From contig NZ_MDJD01000054.1 of assembly GCF_001747085.1 (NCBI RefSeq), positions 186,001-250,000 on the forward strand: a DNA stretch of 64,000 bases, given 5' to 3'. Each line of letters starts with the position of its first letter. The stretch's first letter is position 1. This document shows positions 46,727-56,034 of the stretch, piece after piece. The translations under genes were made by a program, and so were the position numbers. Origin of the DNA: Flavivirga aquatica (lineage in GTDB: Bacteria > Bacteroidota > Bacteroidia > Flavobacteriales > Flavobacteriaceae). Under the pieces are notes generated by a model. It was not told the DNA's origin, ran no database searches, and saw only the letters and a program-made list of their open reading frames with translations.

Positions 46727-47224
46727 ATGCACAAAATTCTGGATTTAATAAATAGTTCTAATACACCTATCAAGGTCTCTTTAAATCCAGAGCCATATGC
46801 TAAAATAAATAACTGCTTTTATAATGTTGAAGATAAAATTTCTAAAGATAAAGGTGATATTATTTATGGATGGAAACTTCACGAGACAGTTTATTTACAA
46901 GAAGCGGAAAGACATGCTATATGGAAATCTCCTGAAGGATATTTATTAGATATAACTCCCGACCCCAATTATAATACAGAAATTTTATTCTTAGAAGAAG
47001 ATGGTGATTGGATGTTTGATGGTAGCTATAACGGAAATTTAAAAGTAAATAACACTGATAATCCTCTAATAGACGATTTAATTTTGGTTGACAAAACCAT
47101 TACTAGTCTTTGGAGAAAAGGGAATAGAATTTCAAGAACACACATTAATGTACCTGACATTGCATTAAAATTTATTAATGATTTAGAATCACTAGTGTCC
47201 GATAAAAAAAGCCTCAATTTTTGA
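46727..47224 (+). CDS. Hypothetical cassette protein
   Basis: 165 aa beginning 7 bp after the S4 core. Recognisable segments are NCFYNVEDKI, GDIIYGWKLHE, EAERHAIWKSPEGYLLDITP. This arrangement (GW...AExHA.W..P.G.L.DITP) recurs in bacterial proteins of unknown function, some linked to SEC-C domains; no SEC-C motif is present here. A terminator overlaps its stop. Function not assigned. Confidence 0.7.
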   Translation: MHKILDLINSSNTPIKVSLNPEPYAKINNCFYNVEDKISKDKGDIIYGWKLHETVYLQEAERHAIWKSPEGYLLDITPDPNYNTEILFLEEDGDWMFDGSYNGNLKVNNTDNPLIDDLILVDKTITSLWRKGNRISRTHINVPDIALKFINDLESLVSDKKSLNF

Positions 47225-47235
47225 GGCTTTTTTTG
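47204..47235 (+). terminator. Rho-independent terminator overlapping the stop codon
   Basis: AAAAGCCTCA and TGAGGCTTTT form a perfect stem with a T7 tail. The TGA stop of the upstream gene is the first part of the right arm. Confidence 0.93.
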
Positions 47236-47271
47236 TATACTGTCGTTTAAATCTCTCACCAAATAAACGAC

Positions 47272-47883
47272 ATGAGTAAAAGTAGTAATTTTTTCGGACA
47301 GCCGATTTTTAGTCAACTAATAAATCTTTTACCTAAAGACAACATAGATTTGATTTTCATAAGTAAAAACGGAGACCTAATTGAAGTAAATAAGATTGAA
47401 AAACCAGTTTATATCCAAACTTTTTCAAGAAGAAATGGACAGTGTAATAGAGAACTTGAATCTCTGAATATTTTAGCTGAAAAATATAAAGGAACTGTTG
47501 AATTTATTCTTTTAATTAATAAAGACCATGAATCAAACCCAATGTGTCAAAGTTGAATATATAGAGCAAAATCTCCTGATGATTGTAAATCAAATGAATA
47601 TAACGAAAACATAAATATTGTTTACTTCAATGATGAGGATTTAACAAATCTAAAAGATGGTTACGGACAGATGATTTACGGAGTAAGAAATACAGAATAC
47701 CCAACTTGTTACTATATAAATAGAGATAAAACTATATTTAAAATTACTACTATAGAAGATATAATTGTAGAATCAAATATAATATCTTCAAAAGACGAAT
47801 CCCTAAATGACAGAGAATTAAGCAAAAAGAGTTTTGAAAATAGAGTTCCTAAAATATTTGAGGAATTTGTAGATAAAAACTAA
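47272..47883 (+). pseudogene. Chimeric thioredoxin-like gene with IS-derived N-terminus
   Basis: One frame broken by TGA at 47554-47556. The first 24 residues (SNFFGQPIFSQLINLLP) are the N-terminus of a DUF4372 transposase. From about residue 40 it becomes thioredoxin-like: PVYIQTFSRRNGQCNREL, SLNILAEKYKGTVEFILLIN, and after the stop VRNTEYPTCYYINRDKTIFK with the cis-Pro. It seems an IS remnant replaced the original N-terminus and the gene then decayed. The deletion also explains why the S4 and S5 boxes do not match. Confidence 0.6.
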
Positions 47884-48050
47884 TGGTAACAATGTATAAG
47901 AAAACATAGGGCTTTCGTGCTTAACCAAGAGGTGTGTGTTTATTTGCTAAGTCGCCAAATATAAAATTTGGCGTTTATAGTAAAAAAGATAAAAGCAAAA
48001 TATTTATATTTAGCTAGGTTATAAACCGAAACGAAAGTGCTTATCAACTA
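47881..48050. repeat. attC-like palindrome S5, right arm missing
   Basis: The left box TAATGGTAAC (47881-47890) and arm GTATAAGAAAACATAGGGC are followed by the conserved interior (AGTCGCCAAAT, ATTTGGCG, AAAGATAAAAGC, GAAAGTGCTTATC). The terminal right arm and GTT core are absent, so it is deleted at its junction with the HNH gene. Confidence 0.7.
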
Positions 48051-48065
48051 TTAAAAACGAAAAAA

Positions 48066-48785
48066 TTGAATAATAATCTTGTAATTGGAGATAGATACGA
48101 TGGAGTGCTTTTGGAAACAATTAAAGGCTCATCTAGACCACGAGTCCGACCACTAGAATATTTTGACCAAGGTATTCGAGTAGAATTTCCAAGACGTTTG
48201 AGGGAAGAAAACCCTTTAGGTACAAGATTTAGAGCTGATGTAAAAGTTTCTCAAAAAACTCGAAATGGAAAACCTTTTGGAAGTCCATATTTAGTAGCAA
48301 CTGATAGTAGTATTGTAAAATTAGATTACAAACCTACGAAGTCAATAAAAGCTATCAAGTTGAATACAGCAAGTGATAGAGCTTATGAATACATTGAGAA
48401 AGAATTCAAGACGGAACCAAAGCTTATCAAATTTTCTGATTTTAGAGAAAAAGCATATGCAAATTCTATCGACGAACCAGAGAAAACTACATCATTAGTA
48501 TCAAGTTCAAATCGTTCTGATATCATAAAGACTTATGCCCTATCTAGAGCCAATGGAAAATGTGAATCTTGTGATAATGACGCCCCATTTTTAAAAAGAA
48601 ACGGACAACCCTATTTGGAAGTTCATCATATAATTGAGTTAAGCCAAGGAGGAAGTGATTCACCAAAAAATGTGGCCGCTATTTGTCCAAATTGTCACGC
48701 ACGTGTAACACACGGACAAGATGCGCAAGAATTTAATAATGAACTAAAGGACAAGATAGAAAATCTTGAGGCTGAATTAGAATAA
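48066..48785 (+). CDS. HNH endonuclease (McrA-like)
   Basis: 239 aa with a TTG start at 48066, the only start upstream of a conserved N-terminus. The C-terminal HNH/zinc module has CESCDNDAPF, YLEVHHIIELSQGGSD, NVAAICPNCHARVTHG: two CxxC pairs, the HH and the following N/H. The N-terminal half (IRVEFPRRLREENPLGTRFR) is probably a DNA- or modified-base-binding domain. McrA-type enzymes restrict modified foreign DNA. The single gene lies between S5 and S6. Confidence 0.85.
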   Translation: MNNNLVIGDRYDGVLLETIKGSSRPRVRPLEYFDQGIRVEFPRRLREENPLGTRFRADVKVSQKTRNGKPFGSPYLVATDSSIVKLDYKPTKSIKAIKLNTASDRAYEYIEKEFKTEPKLIKFSDFREKAYANSIDEPEKTTSLVSSSNRSDIIKTYALSRANGKCESCDNDAPFLKRNGQPYLEVHHIIELSQGGSDSPKNVAAICPNCHARVTHGQDAQEFNNELKDKIENLEAELE

Positions 48786-48790
48786 AAAAC

Positions 48791-48985
48791 TGTACACAAC
48801 ACGGTGTATAAAACATAGCTAATAAGTGCTTAATCGAAAGGTTTGTGTATATTTAGAAAGTCCGCCAAATTTTTAATTTGGCTTTTTAAAAGAGAAAAAT
48901 TAAAAACAAAATATAAAAATTCGGCTCTGTGTTAAACTGAAAATGTAGTGTCTTTTTGCATGCTACGTTTCATACACAAGTCCGT
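48791..48985. repeat. attC-like palindrome S6, interrupted by IS1182-type element
   Basis: Left box TGTACACAAC (48791-48800); the arm GTGTATAAAACATAGC pairs with GCTACGTTTCATACAC. The right core is split by the IS: CCGT at 48982-48985, then CCGTTACCTGTA resumes at 50627. The cassette start GTTACCTGTA (50629-50638) is the reverse complement of 55376-55385. Confidence 0.78.
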
Positions 48986-50626
48986 CAGACTGTCTAATAA
49001 CTTATCCTATTTTCTTAGGTAAATATTTCGTTTTTTCGTATCTTAATGTTATGAAATTCATCCTAGGAAAAGACCGAAAACAGACCTGCCTTTTTCCTGT
49101 TTCTCTTGAAGATTCCATCGAACAAGAAAATAGCGTGAGGTCAATAGATCAATTTGTAGATTCACTTGACTTGAGCGAACTTGGTTTTCGTTCAGTTTTT
49201 ACAGAAAATGGACCGCCTGCTTACAATCCATCTGTCTTACTAAAACTATACATTTATGGCTACATGAACCGCGTGCGTTCTTCAAGGCAATTGGAAAAAG
49301 AATGCAAACGAAATATTGAAGTGATATGGCTTTTAGAAGCTCTAACTCCTGACCATAATACTATTAGCAATTTTAGAAAAGATAATGCCAAGGCCATTAA
49401 AAAAGTGTTTTTTGCTACCGTTAAAATAGCTCGAAATTTTGGACTCATAGGTGCAACATTGGTTGCTGGAGATAGCACCAAACTCAGAGCGCAGAACAGT
49501 AAGAAGAACAATTTTAACCAAAAAAAAATCGGGCGCCATCTAGATTATATTGATAATAAACTGCAACAGTACAATAAAGCACTCGAGCAAAGTGATAGCG
49601 ACAGTGAAAAGCAAGAAATAAATAAAGATATCGACAAACATAAAGGACGCAGAGAACACTATAAGCAACTTGAAAAAGAACTAATAGAATCAGGAGAACC
49701 ACAGATATCAACCTCGGATCCTGATAGCAAGCACTTAATAATACGTAATAACATTACTGAAGTTGCCTACTGTGTTCAGACCACTGTAGATGCAGATTAC
49801 AACATCCCTTTTGATTACCTAGTAACCAACACGAATGATTCCAAAGCAATGGGACAGATGCTACGTAGAGCAAAATCTATCTTACACACCAATACATTTA
49901 CCGCACTTTATGATAAAGGTTATCACACAGGAAGTGAATTCTGCACAGCCAATCAATTAAATATAAAAACACTGGTTGCAATACCTGGAATTGGGAGAGC
50001 CTCACAAGCTCCAGACCCAAACTACAACTCTGAACATTTTAAATACAATAAAGAAAATGACACCTATATGTGTCCACAGGGAAATATTCTTAAGAGTAAT
50101 GGAAGCACTTATAAAGGAAGAAACTATAGATTTAAACAGTACAAAACAAATCAATGTAAATCTTGCCCCGTGAGGGACTTATGCACAACTTCTAAAGTAA
50201 ATGGAAAGGTAATACAGCGCAGTGAATTTCAAAAATACATAGAAGAAAATGCGCAACAAGTTTTAAAAAATCCCAAGGCATATAAAAAAAGACAAGCTAT
50301 TGTAGAACACCCTTACGGAACCATAAAACGACAATGGGGCTTTAGCTATATCTTAACTAAAAAAACAATGCAAAGAGCAAGTGCTGATGTAGGGTTTATG
50401 TTCATAGCATATAACCTGAAAAGAATATGGAACATAATGAAAACAAAGAAACAAACGCTTTTTAGAGCTATAAATATTGGTATGTTGTCTGTATTAGATT
50501 TTTTAGGAGTTCTAGCTCTTTATTCTAGTCTTTATCAAAAAAAGCAAATTGCTATGTAATAAGTGTAGTAAAAAAAAGTATTTTAGTACGAACTATTAAA
50601 AAACACGGAGGTTATTAGACGAACTG
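48986..50626 (+). mobile_element. IS1182-type insertion sequence, copy 1
   Basis: 1641 bp. The ends CAGACTGTCTAATAAC and GTTATTAGACGAACTG are inverted repeats matching at 13 of 16 positions. It is flanked by CCGT on both sides (48982-48985 and 50627-50630), a 4-bp target duplication in the core of S6. Confidence 0.9.
49051..50559 (+). CDS. IS1182-family transposase, copy 1
   Basis: 502 aa. It has the DUF772 N-terminus (PPAYNPSVLLKLYIYGYMNR), central DDE residues (VAGDSTKLRAQNSKKNN, FTALYDKGYHTG), a zinc-binding CPQG...CKSCPVRDLC cluster, and the family's late HPYGTIKRQWGFSYILTKK. The frame is intact and differs from copy 2 by only a few residues. Confidence 0.93.
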   Translation: MKFILGKDRKQTCLFPVSLEDSIEQENSVRSIDQFVDSLDLSELGFRSVFTENGPPAYNPSVLLKLYIYGYMNRVRSSRQLEKECKRNIEVIWLLEALTPDHNTISNFRKDNAKAIKKVFFATVKIARNFGLIGATLVAGDSTKLRAQNSKKNNFNQKKIGRHLDYIDNKLQQYNKALEQSDSDSEKQEINKDIDKHKGRREHYKQLEKELIESGEPQISTSDPDSKHLIIRNNITEVAYCVQTTVDADYNIPFDYLVTNTNDSKAMGQMLRRAKSILHTNTFTALYDKGYHTGSEFCTANQLNIKTLVAIPGIGRASQAPDPNYNSEHFKYNKENDTYMCPQGNILKSNGSTYKGRNYRFKQYKTNQCKSCPVRDLCTTSKVNGKVIQRSEFQKYIEENAQQVLKNPKAYKKRQAIVEHPYGTIKRQWGFSYILTKKTMQRASADVGFMFIAYNLKRIWNIMKTKKQTLFRAINIGMLSVLDFLGVLALYSSLYQKKQIAM

Positions 50627-50638
50627 CCGTTACCTGTA

Positions 50639-50790
50639 ATGCCGAAAATCGTGCTTCCATTGAACATTTGAACTAAAAAGTCCACCGCGAAAACAGCACA
50701 TTTATTTTTTGCTAACTCGAAAAGCCAACGCTGAAAAAATAAAAGAGCTGTTTTTTTATCCAACGCTCGAACAAATTCAAACTGAATTAC
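50639..50790. other. Leader region of the restriction-modification cassette
   Basis: About 150 bp after the cassette start with no gene. It is slightly richer in GC than its surroundings and contains GCCGAAAA and AAGCCAACGC segments like those found after the nuclease gene (53266-53371). No function assigned. Confidence 0.4.
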
Positions 50791-50835
50791 TTGTTATCTT
50801 AAATTTGACAAACTATATTTGACACTTATTGTCAA
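50791..50835 (+). promoter_or_regulatory. Promoter and C-box of the restriction-modification operon
   Basis: TTG at 50791-50793 and TATATTTG at 50814-50821, 20 bp apart, fit the Bacteroidota -33/-7 pair. TTGACA-cttat-TGTCAA (50819-50835) overlaps the -7 end, and another TTGACA lies at 50805-50810. This suggests autoregulation by the XRE controller encoded just downstream. Confidence 0.7.
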
Positions 50836-50849
50836 GTAACAATTTTCAA

Positions 50850-51164
50850 ATGGAAACAATCGGACAAATTTTACGTAATAAAAGACAAAATCTAGGGCTT
50901 CTTTTAAGGCAAGTTTCAGCTTATCTTGATATTGACCAAGCAATATTGAGCAAAATCGAAAGAAACGAGCGAAAACCGACAAAAGAAATGTTGGAAAAGT
51001 TAGCTGAAATTCTGAAACTTGATAAGGATGAACTTTTAATTCAGTTCATTAGTGACAAAATTGCTTATGAAATTGCAGATGAAGATTGTGCTAGTAAAGT
51101 TCTAAAAGTTGCCGAAAAAAAAATAAAGTATCTAAAATCAAATCCAATACCAAAACTAACATAG
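50850..51164 (+). CDS. XRE-family controller protein of the R-M system
   Basis: 104 aa from ATG 50850; a TTG at 50829 would lie inside the operator. HTH region: LRNKRQNLGLLLRQVSAYL, then DQAILSKIERNERKPTKEML. Its stop at 51164 directly abuts the methyltransferase ATG. C proteins delay nuclease expression until the DNA is methylated, which fits this order. Confidence 0.85.
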   Translation: METIGQILRNKRQNLGLLLRQVSAYLDIDQAILSKIERNERKPTKEMLEKLAEILKLDKDELLIQFISDKIAYEIADEDCASKVLKVAEKKIKYLKSNPIPKLT

Positions 51165-52259
51165 ATGAGTACGGAAATACAAAATATGAGCATTGCCAAA
51201 GAACCACAATTAAGGATGTATTCACCACCAATTGATAACTCAAAAAAACAATCAAAGGAAAAAGAAAAAATTGATGTTATATCACTTTTTTCGGGCTGTG
51301 GAGGAATGGACTTAGGATTTGATAAAGCTGGTTTTAATATAAAATGGGCTAATGATATTGAAAAAAGAGCTTGTGAAACCTATGCAAAAAATATTGGAGA
51401 CCACATTGTCTGTGGAGACATAACTGAATTAGATTATTCTCAAATACCAGATGCAGATTTAATACTTGGAGGATTTCCTTGTCAAGATTTTTCTATGATT
51501 TGGAAAAGAGGTGGAATAACGACAGACAGAGGTAATTTATACCAAAACTTTGTTGAAATAGTTTCTCAAAAACAACCTTTAATGTTTGTTGCAGAAAACG
51601 TAAAAGGAATTTTGACTGCTAATAAGAAAAAAGCAATAAAGACAATAATTAAAGATTTTTCAGAAACAGGAGATTACGGTTATAATACAACTGCACATTT
51701 AGTGAATTTTGCAGAATATGGAGTAGCTCAACTTCGTCAAAGGGTATTAATTATTGGAGTAAGAAAAGATTTAGATACATTTTTTGACATACCAGCACCA
51801 ACAAATGACGCAGACAACTATTTATCTGCTAAAGAAGCTTTGAAAGGAGTAAAAAAAGTAAAACATAACAACGAGCATCAAAACATTCAAGCTGGTACTA
51901 TTGAAAAATTAAAGCTAATTCCACCAGGAGGTAATTTTACTGACATACCAAAAGATTCACCACATTATGTAAAAGGAATGATTTCGCACGTTTATCGCAG
52001 ACTGCATCCTAACAAACCGTCAACTACAATTATTGCGGCTGGTGGTGGTGGAACTTGGGGATATCATTATGATGAACCAAGACCGTTAACCAACAGAGAA
52101 AGAGCAAGATTATTTGGTTATCCAGACGATTTTGTATTTGAGGGCACTATTACAGAAGTGAGAAAACAAATTGGTAATTCTGTTCCACCTTCAGGTATTT
52201 ACCCTTTTGCAAAACAGATTAAAACATTTTTAGAAAACATCAAGGTCAATGCACACTAA
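51165..52259 (+). CDS. DNA (cytosine-5) methyltransferase
   Basis: 364 aa. C5-methyltransferase motifs in order: I VISLFSGCGGMDLGF, IV GGFPCQDFS with catalytic Cys, VI VAENVKGIL, VIII QLRQRVLIIG, IX region RERARLFGYPDDF and X QIGNSVPP. The target-recognition region (about 230-300) is short. It overlaps the downstream nuclease gene by 11 bp, so the two are translationally coupled. The methylated sequence cannot be deduced. Confidence 0.95.
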   Translation: MSTEIQNMSIAKEPQLRMYSPPIDNSKKQSKEKEKIDVISLFSGCGGMDLGFDKAGFNIKWANDIEKRACETYAKNIGDHIVCGDITELDYSQIPDADLILGGFPCQDFSMIWKRGGITTDRGNLYQNFVEIVSQKQPLMFVAENVKGILTANKKKAIKTIIKDFSETGDYGYNTTAHLVNFAEYGVAQLRQRVLIIGVRKDLDTFFDIPAPTNDADNYLSAKEALKGVKKVKHNNEHQNIQAGTIEKLKLIPPGGNFTDIPKDSPHYVKGMISHVYRRLHPNKPSTTIIAAGGGGTWGYHYDEPRPLTNRERARLFGYPDDFVFEGTITEVRKQIGNSVPPSGIYPFAKQIKTFLENIKVNAH

Positions 52260-53265
52260 TATCCAAAAATACGGAGGCGACTTTCGGAATGTTTTAGATA
52301 AAGAATTTAAGACGTCAAATAATATTACTGTTGCATCAGGTTACGCTTCACTTGACGTGATTAATGCTTTTGAAAAACCATTTATTGAAATTGCAAAAAA
52401 AGGCGGTACATCAAGATTGCTATTAGGAATGGCATTTTATGAGGGATTGGGTCAAAAAAAGTTGAAAGCAGTAACAAAATTGAATGAATCTTTAAAAGCC
52501 TACAACAAAAACTCAGGTGTGTTTGTGACTAACGGCAGAAGATACCACGGTAAAGTATATCAATTTGATAAAGATGTAACATCAAATATCTATGTTGGTT
52601 CATCAAATTTTTCTGCAAGTGGTACTAAAGGAAATATTGAATGTACTGTACCAATATTAGATGATAATCAAAAAGTAAATCTAATAGCTTTTTTAAATGA
52701 CCTTTATTCACCATCCTACTCGATATCAATTGACCAAGCGGATATAACAGTTCCTGGTAAAAAGAAAATAGTTCTTGATAAAGTAGAAAGACTTTGGACT
52801 AGTTTAAAAACTTATGACTCTTCTTCAATTTCTTTAGCAAAACTACCAAAATTTGTTTTCCCATTAGACCGAGTTGCCGAAAAGGAAAAATCAAACCTAA
52901 ATGTTTATTTTGGAAAAGGTAGATGGAGTCGGTCAACTGGTAAAGTTAAACCAAGACCTTGGTACGAGATAGAACTGATTGCTAGTAACGATTTGAATTC
53001 TCAACAATTTTATCCTAAAGGAGATTTTCTTGCTTATACTGATGATGGTTTGATTATACCAATGAGGACTCAAGGAGACTATTATAAAAACATTCGTTCA
53101 AAAAATAGTTTACAGATTTTTGGAATATGGCTAAAGGGAAAACTAGAGACAAGCGGAGTATTAAAAAAGTACGAACCTGTTACATTGGAAACCTTGGAAG
53201 AGTACGGAAATGATAAACTGACTTTCTATAAATTTGAAGAAGGTAAATACTATATGACCTTTTAA
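52249..53265 (+). CDS. PLD-type restriction endonuclease (NgoFVII-like)
   Basis: 338 aa. It has one phospholipase D-like HKD motif, RRYHGKVYQFDKD followed by IYVGSSNFSASG (HxK then GSxN), the active site of NgoFVII/BfiI-type nucleases. The N-terminal TVASGYASLDVINAF and a C-terminal target-binding region complete the family architecture. With C and M genes upstream this is a complete type II restriction system carried on one cassette. Confidence 0.88.
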   Translation: MHTNIQKYGGDFRNVLDKEFKTSNNITVASGYASLDVINAFEKPFIEIAKKGGTSRLLLGMAFYEGLGQKKLKAVTKLNESLKAYNKNSGVFVTNGRRYHGKVYQFDKDVTSNIYVGSSNFSASGTKGNIECTVPILDDNQKVNLIAFLNDLYSPSYSISIDQADITVPGKKKIVLDKVERLWTSLKTYDSSSISLAKLPKFVFPLDRVAEKEKSNLNVYFGKGRWSRSTGKVKPRPWYEIELIASNDLNSQQFYPKGDFLAYTDDGLIIPMRTQGDYYKNIRSKNSLQIFGIWLKGKLETSGVLKKYEPVTLETLEEYGNDKLTFYKFEEGKYYMTF

Positions 53266-53371
53266 GCCAACGCGCAAAGCCATACACATTCGCAATTCAC
53301 GCCAGCCATCGCTCAACCAAAAATTGCAAAAGAGTATGTCTTCTGCCAACGCTAGCAAGTTCGCGGAAAAG
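53266..53371. other. Short GC-richer stretch between nuclease gene and intron
   Basis: 106 bp with AAGCCAACGCGC and GCCAACGCTAGCAAG segments. These resemble degenerate core sites but have no matching arms. Nothing else recognised. Confidence 0.35.
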
Positions 53372-55372
53372 GTCGAGTAGGTAAAGGGGAATCTCACCCC
53401 TAAACCTCTCACAGAACCGTACGTGATAGTCTCCCATCATACGGCTCTTCTTAACAAGTCAAGTCAAGGTGTAAATCCATATTGCCAATGTACAAACATA
53501 TTTGGGTACTGCTTAGCAGTTTCCTGTAACCATTTGTAAGCTGCAAACCAATGTTTACGCCTAAATCTCCGATATTTGTTGCGTACCCATTTTGCAAGTC
53601 GCTTATTCAGGAAACGGAACACATAATGTAATTCACTCATTCTAACTTTACCGTAATAATGAATCCAACCCCGTACTTTATCTGCTATAATGCCTGCCAA
53701 ATCTAACAGGCGTAAGTGAACCATACGATGGAGTTTCATCTTAAACAAGGTTTGATTGATACGTTTCTGACTCGTACGACTAATAGATGGTGTAAAACCC
53801 AAATGAAAATTACCAAAGTAACCCTTTACCATTCGTGGCTTAAATGTAAATCCTAGAAAATCGAATGTTACATAATGAACCTTAAATGGGGGATGCTTCT
53901 TTTGGTTGCGTTTGCAATAAACGATATTGCTTTTACCCGATTTTATCTCCAATTTACATTGGAATAATCGAGCTTTTACCGCTTCCAAAGTCCGCAGGGC
54001 TTGTTTGAAATTATCGCAATGAATAATAATATCATCTGCATAACGCTCAAACTTTACTTCGGGATGGTGCGTTTCTATCCAACTATCAAAAACTATATGC
54101 AGGAAGATGTTTGCCAGTAATGGACTGATTACTCCTCCCTGTGGGGTGCCTTTGATTCGTGGATGTATTGTGCCATCTTTCTTCTGGACTGATGCTTCCA
54201 ACCAACGTTTTACATACAAGTGAATGTGCTTCTTCTTGGTAAAATGACCTAATGCCTGAAGCATCAATGTGTGGTCTATATCATCAAAAAAACTCTTGAT
54301 GTCCAAATCAATTGCCCAATCCATCTCCATACAGTTTTTCCTGCATTGTTTAATGGCATGATGCGATGATTTACCTGGACGATAACCAAAGGAATTTTTA
54401 CTAAATTGTTTATCCACAATCTGTTCTAATTCCTCTCGAATTACCATTTGAGCCGTTCGGTCTTGCACCGTTGGAATACCTAGCTTCCTTATACGACCAT
54501 CTGTTTTGGGTATCTCTACCTCGCGTACAGGTTTTGGAAAATAACTACCACTTGCCAATCTATTCCATACAGGATACAAATATTTAATAGGGCGTGATTG
54601 CACTTCTCTAATTGATAAATCATCAACTCCTGATCCGCCTTTGTTACTGCGTACCTTTTTAAAGGCTTCCATTACCTGTCGCTTTGATATCGGTTGCGAC
54701 TTTTGTTTCTCCTTGAAAATCATCCTAAAAAAAAAAATCTTAGTTGTAATACAAATTAAAACTGTTAAGTCAGCCCCTTCGCTCCATATCCATTACAAAT
54801 ACTTCTTCACTACTACGGGCTAATCCGCCACTAAATAATAGTATCGCTACTTTCTTCCTTGCCCTTCGGGGTTATGGAATTTTTGCACTATTATTTAGCT
54901 TCTCCTGTTCCGTAATTGAGCCATCTAGTAAACCTCCTGCCCTCTTTATGCCGATTGCCACTTGACCAATACATAGGTTACTCCCGTCAAGTTCTCTCTC
55001 GCAAGACCGCCCATCCCTCGATTTTGACAATACTAAAGTTGTTTACGACACTTCTACAAGGGTTAAATCTCTTCTCTTTCAGCTTCTTTACTCCCACCAT
55101 AGCATACTACTCATAATACAAGAATGGTAGCGCCTTTTACCTTATCGCTCAAGACCAACCCGTGAAAAGCAAGCCCCATAAGGCGGTTTGACTGATATGC
55201 CTAACATCCCAGTCGAGAGACCAATTCTCATTTTCTTTTTCTTTGTGTGAGTCCTTCTTGATTTTCTTTATCAAGCTCGTTCCTGAAAAAAAATGAGCCT
55301 CTCATCTCAATTACAGTTTGTTGCTCATAATCTATTTTACTAAATTGTTTCCCGAAGCAACGCAGGACACAC
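53372..55372 (-). mobile_element. Group II intron (IIC-like), copy 2
   Basis: 2001 bp, practically identical to copy 1 except for two fewer A residues in a poly-A run near 54726 and single-base differences. It is inserted 3 bp outside the left box of S7 on the bottom strand, the same position and orientation as copy 1, with unrelated 3' flanks. Confidence 0.88.
53464..54723 (-). CDS. ltrA: Group II intron reverse transcriptase/maturase, copy 2
   Basis: 419 aa, identical in sequence to the copy at 44669-45928: RT domain with YADD, maturase domain, no endonuclease domain. Identity with different flanks shows recent retrotransposition within the array. Confidence 0.93.
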   Translation of the reverse strand: MIFKEKQKSQPISKRQVMEAFKKVRSNKGGSGVDDLSIREVQSRPIKYLYPVWNRLASGSYFPKPVREVEIPKTDGRIRKLGIPTVQDRTAQMVIREELEQIVDKQFSKNSFGYRPGKSSHHAIKQCRKNCMEMDWAIDLDIKSFFDDIDHTLMLQALGHFTKKKHIHLYVKRWLEASVQKKDGTIHPRIKGTPQGGVISPLLANIFLHIVFDSWIETHHPEVKFERYADDIIIHCDNFKQALRTLEAVKARLFQCKLEIKSGKSNIVYCKRNQKKHPPFKVHYVTFDFLGFTFKPRMVKGYFGNFHLGFTPSISRTSQKRINQTLFKMKLHRMVHLRLLDLAGIIADKVRGWIHYYGKVRMSELHYVFRFLNKRLAKWVRNKYRRFRRKHWFAAYKWLQETAKQYPNMFVHWQYGFTP

Positions 55373-55375
55373 CAC

Positions 55376-55581
55376 TACAGGTAACAATGTATAAAAAAAA
55401 TAGGGCAAAAAGTGCTTAATCGAGAGGTCTGTGTGTATTTGACAAGTCGCCAAATTTTTAAATTTGGTGTAATTGAAAAGAGAAAAGATAATTAACAAAA
55501 TTTAAAAATTCGGCTTGTACATAATCCGAAAAGTATCGCATACAACCGCCCTACTTTTCTTATACGTAGCCGTTAGCTTTA
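55376..55581. repeat. attC-like palindrome S7
   Basis: The left box TACAGGTAAC (55376-55385) matches the cassette start at 50629-50638. The arms GTATAAAAAAAATAGGGC and GCCCTACTTTTCTTATAC pair closely. Right core GTTAGCTTTA (55572-55581), the exact reverse complement of 56231-56240. Confidence 0.8.
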
Positions 55582-55724
55582 ATTAACTCACTCAAAAGTA
55601 AATAAAACGGACTTCAAAAATTAATCTCAAAAAATACGGACTGACCAAAGCAGTGCGCCTACTGTTGCGTCGGACTGATTTGTAGTGCGGAGACTAAATG
55701 CAATTGGAGCGGATAAGTAAAAAA

Positions 55725-55982
55725 CTATACGCTTTTAGAAAAATACACATCACATATTTCCGACAAAGGAACTTCTAAAGCTTGACTTATCTTGAATAAA
55801 GTATGAATAGTGGCATTAGTCCTTCCCTGCTCAATTCTTGAAATATTTGTTGTATCAATTCTCGCCTCGATTCTACCGACCAAATCCACCTGTGTTAAAC
55901 CTTTTTCAAGTCTAATTCTTTTTATGTTCTGACCTACAATTTTTAAAACTTCTGACTTTTTCATACTTGCCATATTTGACAA
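55725..55982 (-). CDS. XRE-family HTH regulator, probable antitoxin
   Basis: 85 aa. HTH: QNIKRIRLEKGLTQVDLVGR, then TNISRIEQGRTNATIHTLFK. Starts at codons 1, 4 or 7 are all possible. It is divergent from a 62-codon gene across a 50-bp region with two related operators. This HTH/small-protein pair fills cassette 55572-56240. Confidence 0.85.
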   Translation of the reverse strand: MSNMASMKKSEVLKIVGQNIKRIRLEKGLTQVDLVGRIEARIDTTNISRIEQGRTNATIHTLFKISQALEVPLSEICDVYFSKSV

Positions 55983-56028
55983 ATCAAGAAAAGGTTTATA
56001 TTTGCATATATTAATGTCATATATGACA
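55968..56028 (+). promoter_or_regulatory. Promoter with two operators between the XRE gene and the small gene
   Basis: TGCCATATTTGACA (55968-55981) and the perfect palindrome TGTCATATATGACA (56015-56028) are the same operator sequence. Between them, TTG at 55976-55978 and TATATTTG at 55997-56004 form a Bacteroidota promoter reading right, with 18-bp spacing. Binding at either operator would cover a promoter element. Confidence 0.72.
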
Positions 56029-56034
56029 AGTTTT

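Noticed and set aside
49260-49711. Minus-strand frames inside the IS1182 transposase
   Set aside because: Shadow frames of the transposase gene, repeated in copy 2.
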